Both the position numbers and the translations under genes were made by a program. A model generated the notes under the pieces. That model saw only the letters and a program-made list of their open reading frames with translations. It ran no database searches and was not told the DNA's origin. 40,175 nucleotides of DNA, from contig CAKUFI010000019.1 in assembly GCA_934647305.1 (NCBI GenBank), forward strand, positions 1-40,175, read 5' to 3'. Origin of the DNA: an uncultured Clostridia bacterium. GTDB lineage: Bacteria; Bacillota; Clostridia; Christensenellales; Aristaeellaceae. Shown piece by piece: positions 15,427 to 23,393 of this stretch (within the stretch, counting starts at the first letter, position 1; every line of letters starts with the position of its first letter).

Positions 15427-16377
15427 TCAGTCTGCGTTGGACTGGTCGGCCGACTTAGGCGCGAGCATGTTCCAGTGGCTTTGCTGCGTGCCCGTGCGGC
15501 TGATGTGCTTGAAGTTGCCCATGGTCTGGTTGACGGAGGAAATATAGGCGAAGGTGCCCGGATAGCGGTGGATGATGCGCTCGAAATCGACCAGCTGATG
15601 CTTGTTGACTACGCACACGAGCAGATCCTTGCCCTCGTGCGAGTACATACCCTCGGCGTGAATCAGCGTCGCGGAGTGATACAGCTCGCGGATGACAGCG
15701 CGGGAAATGTCCTCGGCGTAGTCGGTGATGATCTCGAACTTGACCGCCTCGCGGCTGCCGCGCAGGATGCGCTCGCTGATGCGGCTGGTCATGAACGAGT
15801 AGGCGATGCACAGGATGACCGGCTCGATGCGAAAGTCGTACACGAAATAGGACAGCGCGGCCACAATGCTGTTGAGCGCGAAGATCAGCCACATCAGGCT
15901 GATATCCGGGCGCTTTTTGCGCATCAGCGCGGCCACCACGTCCGTGCCGCCGGTCGAACCGTTCAGGCGAATGACGCTGCCGTATATCACGCCGTTGACC
16001 GCGCCCGCCGCGATGGGGGCCAGGATCGTGCTGGTGCCGTTCGCCGTCTTGTACACGAAGGCGCTCAGGTCGATGCGATCCAGCAGCAGCAGTCCCAGCG
16101 AAAACGTCACGGAAAAGGTGAGGGTCTTGAGCGCGTAGTCCCTGTCCAGCAGGAAAAACGCTGCGATCGACAGCGGGACGTTGATCAGCAGCGACATATA
16201 GCCTACGCTGAAGTGAAACAGGTACTGCACCATCGTCGCCAGACCGTTGATCCCGGCCGGGGCAAAGGCGTTCTGAAACACGAAAATTTCGTAGTTGAGG
16301 GCCATCAGCAGGGCAAGGCAGATATTGAACACATAACCCATTGCCCGAAAGGCAGGCGCGTGCTTTTGTGCGTCCAT
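15427..16377 (-). CDS. YitT family membrane protein with DUF2179 domain
   Basis: The 316-residue protein has about five to six hydrophobic helices in its first 200 residues with the YitT pattern (FAPAGINGLATMVQYLF, INVPLSIAAFFLL, RLNGSTGGTDVVAALMRKK), then a cytosolic DUF2179 domain (about 212-290; VKFEIITDYAEDISRAVI, GKDLLVCVVNKHQLVDF). The family is widespread in Firmicutes and has no agreed transport substrate. GGAGGT lies about 12 bases before the ATG. The final 25 residues are polar and may be disordered. It stands alone, divergent from the M20 peptidase gene. Confidence 0.92.
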   Translation of the reverse strand: MDAQKHAPAFRAMGYVFNICLALLMALNYEIFVFQNAFAPAGINGLATMVQYLFHFSVGYMSLLINVPLSIAAFFLLDRDYALKTLTFSVTFSLGLLLLDRIDLSAFVYKTANGTSTILAPIAAGAVNGVIYGSVIRLNGSTGGTDVVAALMRKKRPDISLMWLIFALNSIVAALSYFVYDFRIEPVILCIAYSFMTSRISERILRGSREAVKFEIITDYAEDISRAVIRELYHSATLIHAEGMYSHEGKDLLVCVVNKHQLVDFERIIHRYPGTFAYISSVNQTMGNFKHISRTGTQQSHWNMLAPKSADQSNAD

Positions 16378-16426
16378 CGGAACAGACTACCTCCACTTTT
16401 GGCAGCTTTTAGTTCGTGCGGACACT

Positions 16427-16455
16427 ATTATAACTCGATTCCGTCATATTTCCAC
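16427..16455 (-). promoter_or_regulatory. Predicted yitT promoter
   Basis: A perfect TATAAT lies at 16432-16427 on the minus strand, about 50 bases upstream of the ATG. The -35 at 17 bases (GTGGAA) is weak. Confidence 0.5.
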
Positions 16456-16558
16456 CACTTTTCACAACTTTAACCTGGGTGGCTCACCGGCAGCGGACGG
16501 GTGGGAAATGATATACGTTAAAAGCCGGTTTTGACAGGGGAAGCGCAGCTTTTTTCAC

Positions 16559-16587
16559 TTGTCAGGGCGGGCGTCAGATGGTATAAT
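16559..16587 (+). promoter_or_regulatory. Predicted pepV-like gene promoter
   Basis: TTGTCA (16559-16564), 17 bases, TATAAT (16582-16587); the predicted leader is about 25 bases and contains the GGGAAGG ribosome site. Confidence 0.78.
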
Positions 16588-16619
16588 AGAGGACAAATCT
16601 GCCGGGAAGGGTGAATGAT

Positions 16620-18032
16620 ATGATCGAACAAGGGCGAATTGTGCAGTACCTCAGCGAGCATCGCGCGGACATGGTGCGCGACCTGGTTCGCCTGGCGAGC
16701 ATCCCTTCCGTGCAGGGCGAGGCGAAGGAGCACGCGCCGTTTGGCGAAAACTGCGCCCGGTGCCTGCGTGAGGCGGCGGAAATGTATCGCGAGAACGGCT
16801 TCGAGGTGCGGGAGTACCCGGACAGAGGCTACGCCCTGGCCTTTTACGGCGCGGGCGAAAAGCGCGTGGGGCTGTTTGCGCACCTGGACGTGGTGCCGGT
16901 GAACGAGGCCGACTGGCAGCTGACCAGTCCCTTTTCCATCCTGGAAAAGGACGGCTTTCTGATCGGCCGCGGCGTGAACGACAACAAAAACGGCGCGGTG
17001 GGTGCGCTGTACCTGCTCAAGGCGGTAAGGGAGCTTGGCCTGCCGCTGCGCAATCGGCTGATGGTGTTCCTGGGCAGCAACGAAGAGAGCGGCATGCAGG
17101 ACGTCCGCGCCTTCGCTCGCGAGCAGCAGGCGCCCGACGCGTCGCTGATCCCGGACAGCGGCTTCCCGCTTTCCCTGGGCGAGCGGGGCATACTGCGCGC
17201 CGACGTGCAGGCTCTGCGCGCGTTTCAGGACATTACCTTTCTTGAGGGCGGCGACGCCTATAACACGGTCATGCCCAGCCTGGTGTGCCGCGTGAAAAAG
17301 AGCGCGGAGCGACGGACCTGGCTGGAGGCGCACGCGCGAGCGTGGCTCACCGTGACGGAGGAGGAGGACGCGCTCCGGCTGGACGTGCGCGGCGTGGCGG
17401 CGCATGCCGGTCACCCGCAGGACGGAGTGAGCGCGTTTTTCAGGCTGTGCGAACTGATGAGCGGGTGCGAGGCGCTGTGCGCGGCGGACAGAGAGCTGCT
17501 GGGCATTGCGGCGCGCGCGCTTTCCGACACGGACGGCACGGCGATGGGGATCGCCCAGATCGACCCCACGCTGGGCGCGCTGACCGCGGCGAACGGCATC
17601 GTGCGGCTTCTCGAGGGCAGACTGATGTTTACCCTGGACATTCGTCACGGTGAATCGGTGACGGGCGAGCAGCTGACGGCGCGCCTTGCCCGCTTCTTCC
17701 GGCCGGAAGCCTTCCGCCTGGTAATCCACAGCGACGCGCCGGCCTTTACCATCGCGCCGGACGATCCGCTGGCGGCGGCGCTGCTTGCGGGCTATCGCGA
17801 GGCGAGCGGCGACGAAACCGGCAGGCCTTACTATATGAACGGAGGAACCTACTGCAAATATCTCCCCCATGCCTTTGCGACCGGCACCAATTACCACGCG
17901 GGCGCTTACCTGACCCTGCCCAAGGGTCACGGCAGCGCGCACGAGCCGGACGAGTGCCTGTGCGTAGAGGGATGGATCAACGGCTGCGCGATCTTGTGCG
18001 GCATGGCGCTTCGGCTGGACGAGCTGATTTGA
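16620..18032 (+). CDS. pepV: M20 family dipeptidase, PepV-like
   Basis: The 470-residue cytosolic metallopeptidase has the M20 zinc site: H88 and D90 (FAHLDVVP), bridging D121 (GRGVNDNKNG), catalytic E155 with E156 (GSNEESG), D179 (IPDSGFP), and a C-terminal histidine in KGHGSAHEPDE. Length and the inserted lid domain (about 185-380) fit PepV, which cleaves dipeptides. The ATG at 16620 is preferred to a GTG at 16611, because GGGAAGG then has a normal 9-base spacing. The aminotransferase gene begins 46 bases later, so both may share a transcript for amino acid use. Confidence 0.93.
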   Translation: MIEQGRIVQYLSEHRADMVRDLVRLASIPSVQGEAKEHAPFGENCARCLREAAEMYRENGFEVREYPDRGYALAFYGAGEKRVGLFAHLDVVPVNEADWQLTSPFSILEKDGFLIGRGVNDNKNGAVGALYLLKAVRELGLPLRNRLMVFLGSNEESGMQDVRAFAREQQAPDASLIPDSGFPLSLGERGILRADVQALRAFQDITFLEGGDAYNTVMPSLVCRVKKSAERRTWLEAHARAWLTVTEEEDALRLDVRGVAAHAGHPQDGVSAFFRLCELMSGCEALCAADRELLGIAARALSDTDGTAMGIAQIDPTLGALTAANGIVRLLEGRLMFTLDIRHGESVTGEQLTARLARFFRPEAFRLVIHSDAPAFTIAPDDPLAAALLAGYREASGDETGRPYYMNGGTYCKYLPHAFATGTNYHAGAYLTLPKGHGSAHEPDECLCVEGWINGCAILCGMALRLDELI

Positions 18033-18078
18033 ACGTCCCCGGGCGCACAAAATGAGTAAAAAAAGGTGCGTGTCATTT

Positions 18079-19293
18079 ATGTATACAGGTATCTCTCAGT
18101 CCCAGCGCATGGACAAAATCCGATCAGACATCCGCGGCCCCATCTACCTGGAGGCGCTCGCGCTGGAGGAGCAGGGCGAAAAGGTACTCAAGCTCAACAC
18201 CGGCAACCCCGCCAGCTTCGGCTTCACCATGCCTGACAGCGTGCGCCAGGCGCTGGTTGAAAACGTGGACAAGGCGGTGGCCTACTGCGACCTGCGCGGC
18301 ATGCCCGCGGCACGGCGCGCGATTCTTGAGTATCACACCGGCAAGGGCATACAGGGCCTGACCATGGACGATATCTTCGTGGGCAACGGCGTGAGCGAGC
18401 TGGCCGAAATGGCGGCGAGCACCTTCCTTGACCCGGGCGACGAGCTGCTGGTTCCCTGCCCGTGCTACTCGCTGTGGAGCAACTCGGCGCACCTGTGCGA
18501 GGCCAGGCCGGTCTACTACCGCCTGGACGAGGAGTCGCTGTGGTATCCGGACGTGGCCGACATCGAGCGCAAGATCACCCCCCGCACCAAGGCCATCGTC
18601 ATCATCAACCCCAACAACCCCACCGGCGCGGTCTATTCCCGCCAGGTGCTGCTGGACATACTGGACGTGGCGCGCAGGCATAACCTGCTGGTGTGCTCGG
18701 ACGAGATCTACGACCGGCTGGTCATGGACGACCTGGTGCACGATTCCTGCGCCGCGCTCGCGCCCGACGTGCCGGTACTCACCTTCAACGGCCTGTCCAA
18801 GTCGCACATCATCTGCGGCTTCCGCTGCGGCTGGGTGACGCTCAGCGGCCCCAAGGGCTCGCTCGACCAGGTCAGAAGCGGCCTGGTGCAGCTGGCCTCC
18901 CTGCGCCTGTGCGGCAACGCGCTGACCCAGCTGGTCATACCCGCCGCCCTCAGCGATACCGAGAGCACCCGCGCCATGCTGGTGCCCGGCGGCAGGCTCT
19001 ATGAGCAGCGGCGCGCCGCCATGGAGATCCTGCAGCACTCCGACGCGGTCTCCTGCGTGCCCAACTCGGCCGCGTTCTACGTCTTCCCCAAGATCGACGC
19101 CAAGCGCTTCCACATTGAGGACGACCGCGAGTTCGCGCTGGGTCTGCTGCGCAGCAAGCACATACTGATCGTGCCGGGCAGCGGCTTCGACTACCCCGAG
19201 CCCGATCACCTGCGCATCGTCATGCTGCCCCGCCCGGACGAGCTCAAGACCGCCATGCAGCAGCTGCACGAGTACCTGGTCTCCCGCGAATAA
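18079..19293 (+). CDS. Class I/II aminotransferase, alanine aminotransferase type
   Basis: The 404-residue PLP enzyme has the fold type I pattern: KLNTGNPASFGF near the N terminus, VGNGVSELAEMAA (cofactor phosphate contact), IINPNNPTGAVYS, SDEIYDRL and the PLP-binding lysine in NGLSKSHIICGFRCGW. A C-terminal arginine lies in PDHLRIVMLP. This layout matches the AlaA/AlaT branch making alanine from pyruvate and glutamate. The start at 18079 is chosen because AGGTG lies about 9 bases upstream. The in-frame ATG at 18052 has no ribosome site and would add nine residues not typical of the family. Confidence 0.92.
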   Translation: MYTGISQSQRMDKIRSDIRGPIYLEALALEEQGEKVLKLNTGNPASFGFTMPDSVRQALVENVDKAVAYCDLRGMPAARRAILEYHTGKGIQGLTMDDIFVGNGVSELAEMAASTFLDPGDELLVPCPCYSLWSNSAHLCEARPVYYRLDEESLWYPDVADIERKITPRTKAIVIINPNNPTGAVYSRQVLLDILDVARRHNLLVCSDEIYDRLVMDDLVHDSCAALAPDVPVLTFNGLSKSHIICGFRCGWVTLSGPKGSLDQVRSGLVQLASLRLCGNALTQLVIPAALSDTESTRAMLVPGGRLYEQRRAAMEILQHSDAVSCVPNSAAFYVFPKIDAKRFHIEDDREFALGLLRSKHILIVPGSGFDYPEPDHLRIVMLPRPDELKTAMQQLHEYLVSRE

Positions 19294-19330
19294 AAAAACA
19301 GGCCCGACTGCTCGAAAAGAGCGGCCGGGC
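19292..19330 (-). terminator. Bidirectional terminator between convergent genes
   Basis: The 12-bp arms GCCCGACTGCTC (19302-19313) and GAGCGGCCGGGC (19319-19330) form a stem with a few mismatches. On the minus strand it is followed by CTG and seven Ts (19298-19292), a good terminator for the HTH gene. On the plus strand only GGGCTTT follows, so it may also serve the aminotransferase. Confidence 0.8.
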
Positions 19331-19337
19331 TTTCGCG

Positions 19338-20129
19338 TCAGCGTTTTTTGATCAGGTCTCCCAGCAGTCCGCTGTCCATAAAGGGCAGCAGGGGCAGCAG
19401 GTCGCGAATCGAACCGCCCTGCCTGAGCTTTTCGGTGGCCAGGCGGCTGAGCGTGTCGGCGCTCAGGAAGGGCGCGAGGCCGACCAGCTCGCTCAGCGAA
19501 CCGGAGGTCTGCATGATGCGCTCGGCCGCCCTGTCCAGCGATTCTGTGGACAAAAACGGGGCCAGCGCGATCAGTTCGCCCAGCGAGCCGCCTTTTTCAA
19601 GGCGCCTGTCAGCCAGCTCGCCCAGCTTTTTGTCGCTCAGGAAGGGCGCCAGCGCGACGAGCTCCTTCATAGAAGAGGGCTTCTGCGCGGCGCGGTCGGC
19701 CAGCTGATCCAGCGTCTCGGTGGACAAAAACGGCGCCAGCAGGATCAGGTCTTCCGTGGAGACCTCCGCGTCGGAGTGCTCCTCCACTGCCTGCTCCACC
19801 TGCTTTTCGGACAGGATGGGCGCCATTTCGGCCACCTCGGAGATCGTCATCTTGGGCGTTTTGTCGCTGTTGAACTCCTCGGCGATTTCCGCGGAGCGTT
19901 TGTTGCCCAGGATTTCGTCGATGCTCACGCCGAACAGAGCCGCCAGGTCGCCCAGCTTGGCGATGTCCGGGCAGCTCAGGCCGCGTTCCCAGTTGCTGAC
20001 CGCCTGAAAGCTGATGCCCATCGCGTCAGCCAGCTGCATCTGAGTCATGCCCCTCGCCTTGCGCAGGCGGGAGATGTTCGAGCCGACCAGCGGCATGCTG
20101 AAAAGGGGAGTGCTGTTTTTGCTTTCCAT
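19338..20129 (-). CDS. XRE-type HTH protein with six 29-residue repeats
   Basis: The 263-residue protein has a Cro/C1-type helix-turn-helix domain (about 19-73; LRKARGMTQMQLADAMGIS, FQAVSNWERGLSCPD). The rest is a tandem repeat of exactly 29 residues starting at 95, 124, 153, 182, 211 and 240 (the last one 24 long). The core is S-x-x-E-L-x-x-L-A-P-F-L-S-x-x-x-L-D-x-L-A, which suggests a helical-hairpin solenoid. The DNA-binding half fits a regulator; the repeat half could be a protein-binding or ligand-sensing scaffold. GGAGG precedes the ATG. It lies 22 bases downstream of a 63-residue small gene on the same strand. Confidence 0.92.
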   Translation of the reverse strand: MESKNSTPLFSMPLVGSNISRLRKARGMTQMQLADAMGISFQAVSNWERGLSCPDIAKLGDLAALFGVSIDEILGNKRSAEIAEEFNSDKTPKMTISEVAEMAPILSEKQVEQAVEEHSDAEVSTEDLILLAPFLSTETLDQLADRAAQKPSSMKELVALAPFLSDKKLGELADRRLEKGGSLGELIALAPFLSTESLDRAAERIMQTSGSLSELVGLAPFLSADTLSRLATEKLRQGGSIRDLLPLLPFMDSGLLGDLIKKR

Positions 20130-20151
20130 AAATAGACCTCCTGTCGGGTCG

Positions 20152-20343
20152 TTACAGGCCGCACCGGAAGGACGGGCGGACGAATTCTGGCCGCAGTGCC
20201 GGATCTACGGCGCGCGGGTCAAGCGGGTCGGGACGGGACGCGTCCGGGCTCAGAAAGCGCAGGCCGCGCTCGCTCAGGGGCAGGTAAGTCAGTCCGCGGC
20301 TGATCCGATGATTTCTATGCGATTCAAAGAAGAAGTGTTTCAT
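20152..20343 (-). CDS. Predicted 63-residue small protein before the HTH gene
   Basis: A short reading frame starts with ATG at 20343, 7 bases after AAAGGAG, and ends 22 bases before the HTH gene on the same strand. The protein is arginine- and proline-rich (starts MKHFFFESHRNHRISRG; later DPLDPRAVDPAL), with no membrane helix or known motif. The strong ribosome site and close spacing argue for translation, perhaps as a leader or partner of the HTH protein; the sequence itself resembles nothing I know. It could be a chance frame in GC-rich DNA. Confidence 0.5.
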   Translation of the reverse strand: MKHFFFESHRNHRISRGLTYLPLSERGLRFLSPDASRPDPLDPRAVDPALRPEFVRPSFRCGL

Positions 20344-20475
20344 GTGCGGGCTCCTTTCGCGTTTGCTGAGGCAATTGTACCTCGCGCCGCCGCGAAAGGA
20401 CAGCAAGCGGTGATTGAGTGGGGAAAAACGCCGCTTGAATCGCGATTCAACCGCCGGTTGAACGTAATTTTGCGG

Positions 20476-21336
20476 CTACTCCCACATTTCGCGGATCCAG
20501 CCGCGCAGAAAATCGCACACGGCGGCGTGGTTGGTCTCGGCGGCGCAGTGGCCGGAGGCGGAAAGTATGTGATATTCAGCCTCCGGGAAGTCATGCCTGA
20601 GCCGGGAGGGTATGGAGCCGCCCAGCAGGTGGTCGCGGCCGCCCCAGAGGATCATCATGGGCATGAAGAGCTTGTAGGCCTCGCCGGTATGCACCTCGTA
20701 GCCTTCGAGCAGCAGCCGCCTGAGCGAACCGGCGGGCTGGTCCAGGCGCTGCATGGACGCGCGCAGCAGGGCGAGCTGCCTGGCGGGCAGGCGGCAGCCG
20801 TACAGCCGGTTGGCCCAGCGCGCGAAGCGAACTCGGCTCAGGATGTGCGTGCGGTACCAGAAACTGGCCAGCGTCTCGCCGACCGAGGTGCGAAGCAGCG
20901 CCTGCATCGGCGCGTTCAGCGGCGAGTAGAGCATGGGGGAGAGCATGAACAGCGACCCGACGCTGTCCGGCTGGGCGAGCGCCATTTCCACGATCGTTCC
21001 GCAGGCCGAGCCGTGGCCCAGCAGCTGCCAGGTGGTCAGCGCGCCGCCGTATTGCTCGTCCAGCAGGTCTAAAAGGCCCCACAGGCACCTCGCCCGCACG
21101 CTCTGCCGGAAGGGCGCCTCGTCTCCCGGCTCGCTCAGCCCGAACCCGGGCAGATCGCACAGCACGCACAGCGTACCCGCGGCGAGCAGCTCAGGCACAA
21201 TATGCCGCCAGGCATAGGTCGACTGGCCGGGCGAGGCCACCAGCAGCGCGCGATGGCGCGGGCGGCAGGGAGGCTGCATCACGCGATAGTGTATGGTACA
21301 GCCGCGTATCTGCAGGAATCGACTGTTGGTATACAT
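20476..21336 (-). CDS. Alpha/beta hydrolase-fold protein with altered nucleophile elbow
   Basis: The 286-residue protein follows the alpha/beta hydrolase order: ALLVASPGQSTYAW (oxyanion-loop region), VLCDLPGFGLSEPGD, the elbow LLGHGSACG, an alpha-helical cap (about 130-205), the acid strand MILWGGRDHLLGG and the terminal histidine in ILSASGHCAAE. In an ungapped alignment with the usual GHSMGG, the nucleophile serine position is glycine and a serine comes one residue later. It may therefore be inactive, use the shifted serine, or be a lipid- or ligand-binding homologue. The start at 21336 has GGGGAGG 8-9 bases upstream; an earlier ATG at 21369 lacks a site. The gene is monocistronic. Confidence 0.88.
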   Translation of the reverse strand: MYTNSRFLQIRGCTIHYRVMQPPCRPRHRALLVASPGQSTYAWRHIVPELLAAGTLCVLCDLPGFGLSEPGDEAPFRQSVRARCLWGLLDLLDEQYGGALTTWQLLGHGSACGTIVEMALAQPDSVGSLFMLSPMLYSPLNAPMQALLRTSVGETLASFWYRTHILSRVRFARWANRLYGCRLPARQLALLRASMQRLDQPAGSLRRLLLEGYEVHTGEAYKLFMPMMILWGGRDHLLGGSIPSRLRHDFPEAEYHILSASGHCAAETNHAAVCDFLRGWIREMWE

Positions 21337-21371
21337 TTCCGCGCCTCCCCTCTCGCGCCCATTTTGCACTC

Positions 21372-21400
21372 ATTATAGCACAGAATACCCCGCGAGAAAA
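21372..21400 (-). promoter_or_regulatory. Extended -10 promoter of the hydrolase-fold gene
   Basis: TGCTATAAT (TATAAT at 21377-21372 on the minus strand) is an extended -10 element; the -35 at 17 bases is the weak TTTTCT. The predicted leader is about 30 bases. Confidence 0.65.
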
Positions 21401-21572
21401 GTGTTTTCGCGCCACTAACGCCCTGAAAAGGCCATTTTTAATCCGAAATCCTCCTGAAAACCGTTAACTTTGGTGCGGTTTTAGGGAATTGACCGACTGT
21501 GACCCCAATCGTCCGAACGCGCAAAGTTTTGCAAAAGTATTGCAAAAAGGTGTTTTCAGGCGGCGCGAAGGC

Positions 21573-21601
21573 TTTTCTTTCGCCAGAAAGTGTGCTATAC
21601 T
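21573..21601 (+). promoter_or_regulatory. Predicted promoter of the foldase gene
   Basis: TTTTCT (21573-21578), 17 bases, TATACT (21596-21601) with TGC before it (extended -10). It would give a leader of about 205 bases that contains the structured region 21606-21763. The rest of the gap from 21400 to 21572 shows no gene. Confidence 0.55.
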
Positions 21602-21605
21602 CTTA

Positions 21606-21763
21606 GTGTATATCTGAAAAATTCCCTGAGACTCCATCACGGCGTCTTTTCCGCCATTTCAGCGTCGGAAAACCTCGATTTAGCCCCGCTAAACCTTCGG
21701 TTTCCCTCCTTAAACTGACGAAAAATCCGCTCGTGCTGTCGCCTCTTCCTTTTTCAGATACAC
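21606..21763 (+). other. Possible structured leader closed by an inverted repeat
   Basis: GTGTATATCTGAAAAA (21606-21621) and TTTTTCAGATACAC (21750-21763) can pair, closing a domain of about 158 bases. Inside are the nested stems GGAAAACC/GGTTTCC and TTTAGC-CCC-GCTAAA (about 21667-21706), plus possible GCGTC/GACG pairing. It starts right at the predicted transcription start and ends about 50 bases before the foldase ATG. It could be a regulatory RNA or a small inverted-repeat element. Confidence 0.45.
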
Positions 21764-21812
21764 CCTAGGAGAGAACATGTGCCCGTCGAGCGGCGGGCGG
21801 GGAGGAAACGAC

Positions 21813-23036
21813 ATGATCTGGATGAAAAAAGCGATGGCGCTGTGTCTGGCGTTGCTGCTCGTGTGCGGCGCGGCCTGGGCGGAGCAGGAAAATAACGACC
21901 GGGTGCTGGCCGTGGTCAACGGCGTGCAGGTGAGCGTGGACGAGGTGGAGCGCGAGTTCCAGGACAACGCCGCCTTTTATCGCGAGAGCGGCCAGTCCGA
22001 CGCCGAAATCAATAAGCTCAAGGAAGAGCTGGCGCGCGAGTGCGTGATGAACGAGCTGCTGCGCCAGAAGGCGGCCGAGTTGGGTCTGGACCGGTTTTCC
22101 GAGGAGGAGCTGGCCTCCTACCGCGCCGATGCGGAGAACCAGTACGATAACATGCTTACTTATTATATGGACTACTTCGCCGACGACAGCCTGACCGAGG
22201 ACGAGGTGCGCGAGCAGACCGTGGCCTACTTCACCGAGAGCGGCTACACGGTGGACTCCATCCTTTCCCAGCAGCTCAGGGACGCGGCCCAGGATCGCCT
22301 GTATGAGCAGATCACCCAGACCGTGGAGATGACCGAGGACGAGCTTCAGGCCTACTACGACCAGCGCGTGGCGGCCGACCGGCAGGAGTTTACGGAGAAC
22401 GTATACGCGTTTGAGTACGCGCTGTCCGGCGAGAGCGTCGTGACCTATGTGCCGGCGGGCTTCCGCGCGGTGCGCGCGCTGCTGGTGCGCTTCAGCGACG
22501 AGGACACGATGAAGATGTTCGACCTGACCCAGCGCCGCGAGGAGCTGATGGCCGACGAGTCCAGCAACAGGGAGGCGCTTGCCGAGGTGGACGCCCAGAT
22601 CGAGCAGGCCACCGCCTCCACCCGCGAGGTGATGAGCGGCATTCAGGCGCGCCTGAGCGCGGGCGAGGATTTCATGACCCTGATGAAGGAGTTCAACGAG
22701 GACGTGTCTGCCGAAATGGAGCCCTTTGCCAGCCAGGGCAGCTATGTTTCCGCTGACTCCGTGGTCTGGCCCGCCGAGTTCGTGCAGGCGGCCATGGCGC
22801 TTCAGAAGCCCGGCGACGTGAGTCAGCCGGTGACCGTCTACTACGGCATGTACCTGATTCGCTACGAGGGCGAGGTGCCTGAGGGCCCGGTCGCCATCGA
22901 CAAGGTGCACGACGCGCTCATGCGCGAGGCTGTGGAGACCAAGAAGCAGGACGCGTATCAGGAGCAGATCGACCAGTGGTACGCCCAGGCGGACATTACG
23001 CTCTACCTTGACCACCTGACCGAGGCGGTCGGCTGA
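21813..23036 (+). CDS. Exported SurA/PrsA-like foldase, peptidyl-prolyl isomerase family
   Basis: The 407-residue protein has a signal peptide (MIWMKKAMALCLALLLVCGA; likely cut after AAWA at about residue 24), a SurA-N-like segment (AVVNGVQVSVDEVEREF), a long charged helical region, a parvulin-like region (about 205-360; FRAVRALLVRFSDEDT, GEDFMTLMKEFNED, GYVS-type SQGSYVSADS, MALQKPGDVSQPV, MYLIRYEGEVP) and a C-terminal helix. It probably helps proteins fold after export. The cysteine in the signal is not in a good lipobox, unlike PrsA. The start has GGGAGGAAA 7 bases upstream; an ATG at 21777 lacks one. Isomerase activity is not certain from sequence. Confidence 0.88.
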   Translation: MIWMKKAMALCLALLLVCGAAWAEQENNDRVLAVVNGVQVSVDEVEREFQDNAAFYRESGQSDAEINKLKEELARECVMNELLRQKAAELGLDRFSEEELASYRADAENQYDNMLTYYMDYFADDSLTEDEVREQTVAYFTESGYTVDSILSQQLRDAAQDRLYEQITQTVEMTEDELQAYYDQRVAADRQEFTENVYAFEYALSGESVVTYVPAGFRAVRALLVRFSDEDTMKMFDLTQRREELMADESSNREALAEVDAQIEQATASTREVMSGIQARLSAGEDFMTLMKEFNEDVSAEMEPFASQGSYVSADSVVWPAEFVQAAMALQKPGDVSQPVTVYYGMYLIRYEGEVPEGPVAIDKVHDALMREAVETKKQDAYQEQIDQWYAQADITLYLDHLTEAVG

Positions 23037-23039
23037 GCC

Positions 23040-23359
23040 GCGCCTTACAGGCGTCAGCTTGTCAAAAAAGGTTTTGACAAGCTGGTGGACGGGGAAGCAA
23101 GCTCCCCGGCCAGGTGCCGCGGCTCAAATCTACGATTTGAGCCGTCGGCAGTTTCGCCAAAGGCGAAACCTGAAAACCCAAAGGGTTTTCAGCCTCCCTG
23201 CCACCCTCTCCAGTTTTTGCTGAAATCTAAGAGATTTCCGGGCGCAAAAATCGTCCCGTGCCCACCGTACACGCCGCTGGGCGCGATTGAAAGTTCGAGA
23301 GGGTTGCGACCCTCTCGAGCTCTCCGGGGGTTTTTCGACAGTCTGGCGCCTTACAGGCG
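23040..23359 (+). repeat. MITE-like element, copy 2, with flanking 14-bp repeats
   Basis: A 292-bp element (23054-23345) is flanked by identical copies of GCGCCTTACAGGCG (23040-23053 and 23346-23359). Its ends are related inverted repeats: CAGCTTGTCAAAAAAGG at the left and, read on the other strand, CAGACTGTCGAAAAACCCCC at the right. Inside are hairpins CAGCTTGTCAAAA/TTTTGACAAGCTG (23055-23084), GGCTCAAATC-TAC-GATTTGAGCC (23121-23143), GTTTCGCC-AAA-GGCGAAAC (23151-23169), a 10-bp stem at 23170-23192 and CGAGAGGG/CCCTCTCG near 23300. It follows the foldase stop directly, so the first hairpin may also act as its terminator. Confidence 0.85.
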
Positions 23360-23393
23360 CATCTGTGCAGTACTGATGTGTTCGGAGGACGTT

